64,000 nt of DNA from Paractinoplanes maris (GTDB lineage Bacteria > Actinomycetota > Actinomycetes > Mycobacteriales > Micromonosporaceae): assembly GCF_023544465.1 (NCBI RefSeq), contig NZ_JALPVL010000011.1, positions 333,184 to 397,183 on the forward strand, in the 5' to 3' direction. The position numbers and the translations under genes are program-made. The notes under the pieces were generated by a model that was given only the letters and a program-made list of their open reading frames with translations, ran no database searches and was not told the origin of the DNA. How positions within the stretch are numbered: the stretch's first letter is position 1; the number at the start of each line of letters is the position of its first letter. This document shows positions 61,584-64,000 of the stretch, in pieces.

Positions 61584-61903
61584 GGCGGAGCTCCTCAGTC
61601 GTGCCTCAAATGTTCCGAAACTTTCAGTGTTTGCACAGGGCTTTCTTTCGGTGCTGGATGATCTTAAGCAGGGCCTTGTGCGCAGGTGGCGATGGCGTCC
61701 ACTCTTGCGGTGGGAGCGCGACCACAGCAAGACCCTTGACATGATCACCGCGAAACCCTACGTTAACGAAACCTCGTGTTAATTTGCGGTTGTCGAGCGA
61801 AAGTTGCAGCCTCTGTGACGCGGATGACGCGCTCGGAGGCATACCAGCACCACGGCGATCCTCTCGCCGCCACCGAGGCGGCACTTCGAGTTCGGAGATC
61901 AGC
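61584..61903. promoter_or_regulatory. Divergent control region of GH3 and sugar importer
   Basis: 320 bp without a gene. CGAAACTTTCA (61616–61626) matches the CGAAA-N-TTTCG xylanase-type motif except at its last base, and CGAAAGTTGCA (61798–61808) is a weaker copy. TGGGAGCGCGACCA (61711–61724) matches the CebR box at 12 of 14 positions. TTAAC-N10-GTTAA spans 61763–61782. The region probably joins cello- and xylo-oligosaccharide control; which site works is not known. Confidence 0.5.
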
Positions 61904-63247
61904 GTGACCAATAACCCGATTTCCCGGCGCAACGTCCTCGGCCTCGCCGCGGGCGCGGCCGGCGCCGCGGCGCTCGCCGCCTGTGGCAGTGACGGCCCGA
62001 GCGAAAGCGGCGGCGGCACCAGCAACGGCGGCGGTGGCGGCACGGCGAGCTACTGGTCGCTCAGCGGCCCGCCCGGCGAGCCGGTTCGCAAGGCCGCGAT
62101 CGAGCGGTGGAACAAGGCGAACCCGGACTCCAAGATCACCACGAACTTCTTCCAGAACGACGCCTACAAGCAGAAGATCAAGACCTCGATCGGCGCGAAC
62201 CAGGGCCCGACGATGATCTGGGGCTGGGGCGGTGGCGGCCTCAAGGAGTACGTCGGTTCCAACCTGGTCGAGGACCTGACCGACTGGTTCGGCCAGAACG
62301 CGGCGGTCAAGGACAAGATCCTGCCCTCCTCGTTCGGCGCGGCCACCGTCAACGGCAAGATCTACGCGATGCCGATCGAGACCGTGCAGCCGATCGTCCT
62401 GTTCTACAACAAGAAGGTCTTCGACAAGGTCGGCGTCCAGCCGCCGAAGTCGTGGGGCGAGATCATGGCCCTGGTGCCGCAGTTCAACGCGCAGAAGATC
62501 GCGCCGTTCTCGCTGGCCGGTCAGTCCCGCTGGACGAACATGATGTGGCTCGAGTTCCTGCTCGACCGCACCGCCGGCTCCGAGGTCTTCGACCGCGTCT
62601 TCGCCGGCGAGAAGGATGCCTGGAGCGACCCGGCCGTCCTGGACATGCTGACCAAGATCCAGGACCTGGTGAAGGCCAACGGTTTCCAGAAGGGCTTCTC
62701 GTCGACCACGGCCGACTCGAACGCCGACCAGGCGCTGCTCTACACCGGTAAGGCCGCGATGATGCTGCACGGCTCCTGGTCGTACGGCATCCAGACCGCC
62801 CAGGGCGGCAACTTCGTCAAGGACGGCGGCCTGGGCTGGATGAACTTCCCGGCCGTCGAGGGTGGCAAGGGCGACCCCAGCAACACGGTCGGCAACCCGG
62901 GTCAGTACCTGTCGATCTCGGCCAAGGCCACGACCGAGGCCAAGGACATCGCGAAGAAGTTCTTCTCGACGACCCTGGTCGACGACGAGGAGAAGGCGGG
63001 CTGGGTCAAGTCCGGTGGTGTCCCGGTGCTCAAGGGCAGCGAGAGCCTGTTCACCGGTGGTGACGCCCAGTTCCTCAAGGACATGGCCGGTATCGCCAAC
63101 GGGGCCAAGGTGTTCGCGCAGTCGTGGGACCAGGCGCTGAGCCCGACGGCGGCCGAGACGCTGCTGGACAACATCGCCAAGCTGTTCCAGCTGCAGGTCA
63201 GCCCGCAGCAGTGGGTCGACAGCATGAACGGGGTCATCGGCAAGTGA
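61904..63247 (+). CDS. Extracellular sugar-binding lipoprotein (CUT1)
   Basis: A 447-aa binding protein of SBP_bac_1 family. Signal has a twin-arginine-like SRRNVLGLAAGAAG and a lipobox LAAC (Cys27), then a Gly/Ser linker. Mature domain: GEPVRKAAIERWNKANPDSK, PTMIWGWGGGGLKEYVGSNL, AMPIETVQPIVLFYNKKVFD, and ligand-site aromatics in MLHGSWSYGIQTA. Resembles xylobiose/cellobiose-type binders (BxlE-like). GTG 61904 follows GGAGA. Its stop overlaps the permease start (GTGA). Confidence 0.9.
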   Translation: MTNNPISRRNVLGLAAGAAGAAALAACGSDGPSESGGGTSNGGGGGTASYWSLSGPPGEPVRKAAIERWNKANPDSKITTNFFQNDAYKQKIKTSIGANQGPTMIWGWGGGGLKEYVGSNLVEDLTDWFGQNAAVKDKILPSSFGAATVNGKIYAMPIETVQPIVLFYNKKVFDKVGVQPPKSWGEIMALVPQFNAQKIAPFSLAGQSRWTNMMWLEFLLDRTAGSEVFDRVFAGEKDAWSDPAVLDMLTKIQDLVKANGFQKGFSSTTADSNADQALLYTGKAAMMLHGSWSYGIQTAQGGNFVKDGGLGWMNFPAVEGGKGDPSNTVGNPGQYLSISAKATTEAKDIAKKFFSTTLVDDEEKAGWVKSGGVPVLKGSESLFTGGDAQFLKDMAGIANGAKVFAQSWDQALSPTAAETLLDNIAKLFQLQVSPQQWVDSMNGVIGK

Positions 63248-64000
63248 CGACGATCGCTCCGCCCGTCGTACGGACGAAGGAGCCCACCAAATACAGCGGC
63301 GGGCGGAGCGGTCCCGTCCTCTGGATGGCACTGCCGGCGTTCATCTGGTTCGTCGCCTTCGGTGTCGTCCCGCTGTTCGGTGTGCTCGCGCTCAGCTTCA
63401 CCACCTGGAACGGTCTCGGCACGATTCAGCCGTCCGGCCTGACCAGCTGGAAAGCCACACTCTCGGACCCGGGGCTGCCGCACGCCCTCTGGGTGACCTT
63501 CCTGATCATGGCGTTGTCGTGGGCCGTGCAGACGCCCATGTCGATTCTGCTCGGGGTTTTCATCTCGACGCGCAAGCGTTACCGCGAGTTCCTGGCCGTC
63601 CTGTTCTTCATCCCCCTGCTGCTGTCCTCGGCGGCCATCGCGATCACCTACAAGTCGCTGCTCGACCCGAACTTCGGTCTGGGCACCGGCCTGGGCGTCT
63701 CGTGGCTCAATCAGGACTGGCTCGGTAACTCGACGCTGGCCATGGGCGTGCTGATCTTCATCGTGTCGTGGCAGTTCATCCCGTTCCACTCGCTGATCTA
63801 TCAGGGTGCGGTGCGGCAGATCCCGACGTCGATGTACGAGGCGGCGCAGATCGACGGGGCCGGCCGGTGGAAGCAGTTCTGGAGCATCACGCTGCCGCAG
63901 CTGAAATACACGATCATCACCTCGTCGACGCTGATGGTGGTCGGCTCGCTGACGTTCTTCGACCTGATCTACGTGCTGACCGCCGGTGGCCCCGGTGACG
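63244..64000 (+). CDS. Sugar ABC transporter permease (MalF/BxlF type), 3' end off window
   Basis: Partial, 252 codons. It starts at GTG 63244 within the binding-protein stop (GTGA). Hydrophobic helices are seen from about residue 28 (MALPAFIWFVAFGVVPLFGV), and the EAA loop is MYEAAQIDGAGRWKQFWSIT, typical of CUT1 permeases. It runs to the window edge. A MalG-type partner gene is expected just outside. Together with the binding protein it should import oligosaccharides that the GH3 enzyme then hydrolyses. Confidence 0.9.
   Translation, partial: MTTIAPPVVRTKEPTKYSGGRSGPVLWMALPAFIWFVAFGVVPLFGVLALSFTTWNGLGTIQPSGLTSWKATLSDPGLPHALWVTFLIMALSWAVQTPMSILLGVFISTRKRYREFLAVLFFIPLLLSSAAIAITYKSLLDPNFGLGTGLGVSWLNQDWLGNSTLAMGVLIFIVSWQFIPFHSLIYQGAVRQIPTSMYEAAQIDGAGRWKQFWSITLPQLKYTIITSSTLMVVGSLTFFDLIYVLTAGGPGD

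Overview
The window is high-GC actinobacterial DNA, most like a Micromonosporaceae genome such as Actinoplanes or Micromonospora. The reasons are GTG-rich starts, a glnX–glnH cluster of the kind that flanks pknG, many secreted CBM2 polysaccharidases, DUF574-type SAM methyltransferases and universal stress, ArsR and TetR genes of streptomycete type. The genus assignment is inference. No rRNA, tRNA or CRISPR array was recognised.

Layout. 1–3035: amino-acid sensing cluster (glnX, glnH and a partial third gene). 3087–19667: mixed metabolism. It holds an acyl-CoA ligase, an MFS pump with a divergent XRE regulator, a CapD-like dehydratase homologue, an arsR–SRPBCC–RibD-like–DUF1028 operon with an operator over the arsR start codon, two adjacent phosphotransferase genes (the first frameshifted), a 15/16-bp tandem repeat array, a PL3 pectate lyase, a stress protein, an amino-acid permease, a glycosyltransferase and a methyltransferase. 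19810–24900: a sugar ABC importer with an 18-bp palindrome upstream, and UDP-glucose dehydrogenase. 25272–32039: a cellulolytic operon (GH74 xyloglucanase, GH48 cellobiohydrolase, AA10 LPMO) behind a perfect CebR/CelR box. 32112–33992: a low-GC DUF262/DUF1524 (GmrSD-like) restriction gene whose frame has no stop until deep inside the LPMO/GH48 genes on the other strand. 34303–37364: lipoprotein, P450, and a tetR–dsbA–small-peptide operon with a 48-aa RiPP-like precursor candidate. 37613–43111: a hemicellulose operon (SGNH esterase, GH115 alpha-glucuronidase, SGNH esterase). 43133–48700: DUF2461, HIT-like and HD proteins, a nickel/cobalt ECF importer (cbiMNQO type) with a Nur-box-like operator, and a 5'-3' exonuclease. 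48711–53738: LacI regulator, YibE/F, CopCD, methyltransferase, YnfA. 53782–55160: a two-gene low-GC membrane/hypothetical module. 55373–59235: a PETase-like cutinase divergent from a large LuxR regulator. 59232–64000: GH3 glycosidase divergent from a second sugar ABC importer that runs off the right end.

How it works together. The dominant theme is plant polymer attack. GH74, GH48 and AA10 act on xyloglucan and crystalline cellulose, GH115 and the SGNH enzymes on decorated xylan, PL3 on pectin and the cutinase on cutin. GH3 and two solute-binding-protein importers deal with the released oligosaccharides. Operators support shared control: a CebR box before the cellulase operon, and CGAAA-N-TT(T/C)C(G/A) motifs before both the GH115 operon and the GH3/ABC locus. 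Defence-like, lower-GC genes are wedged between these blocks.
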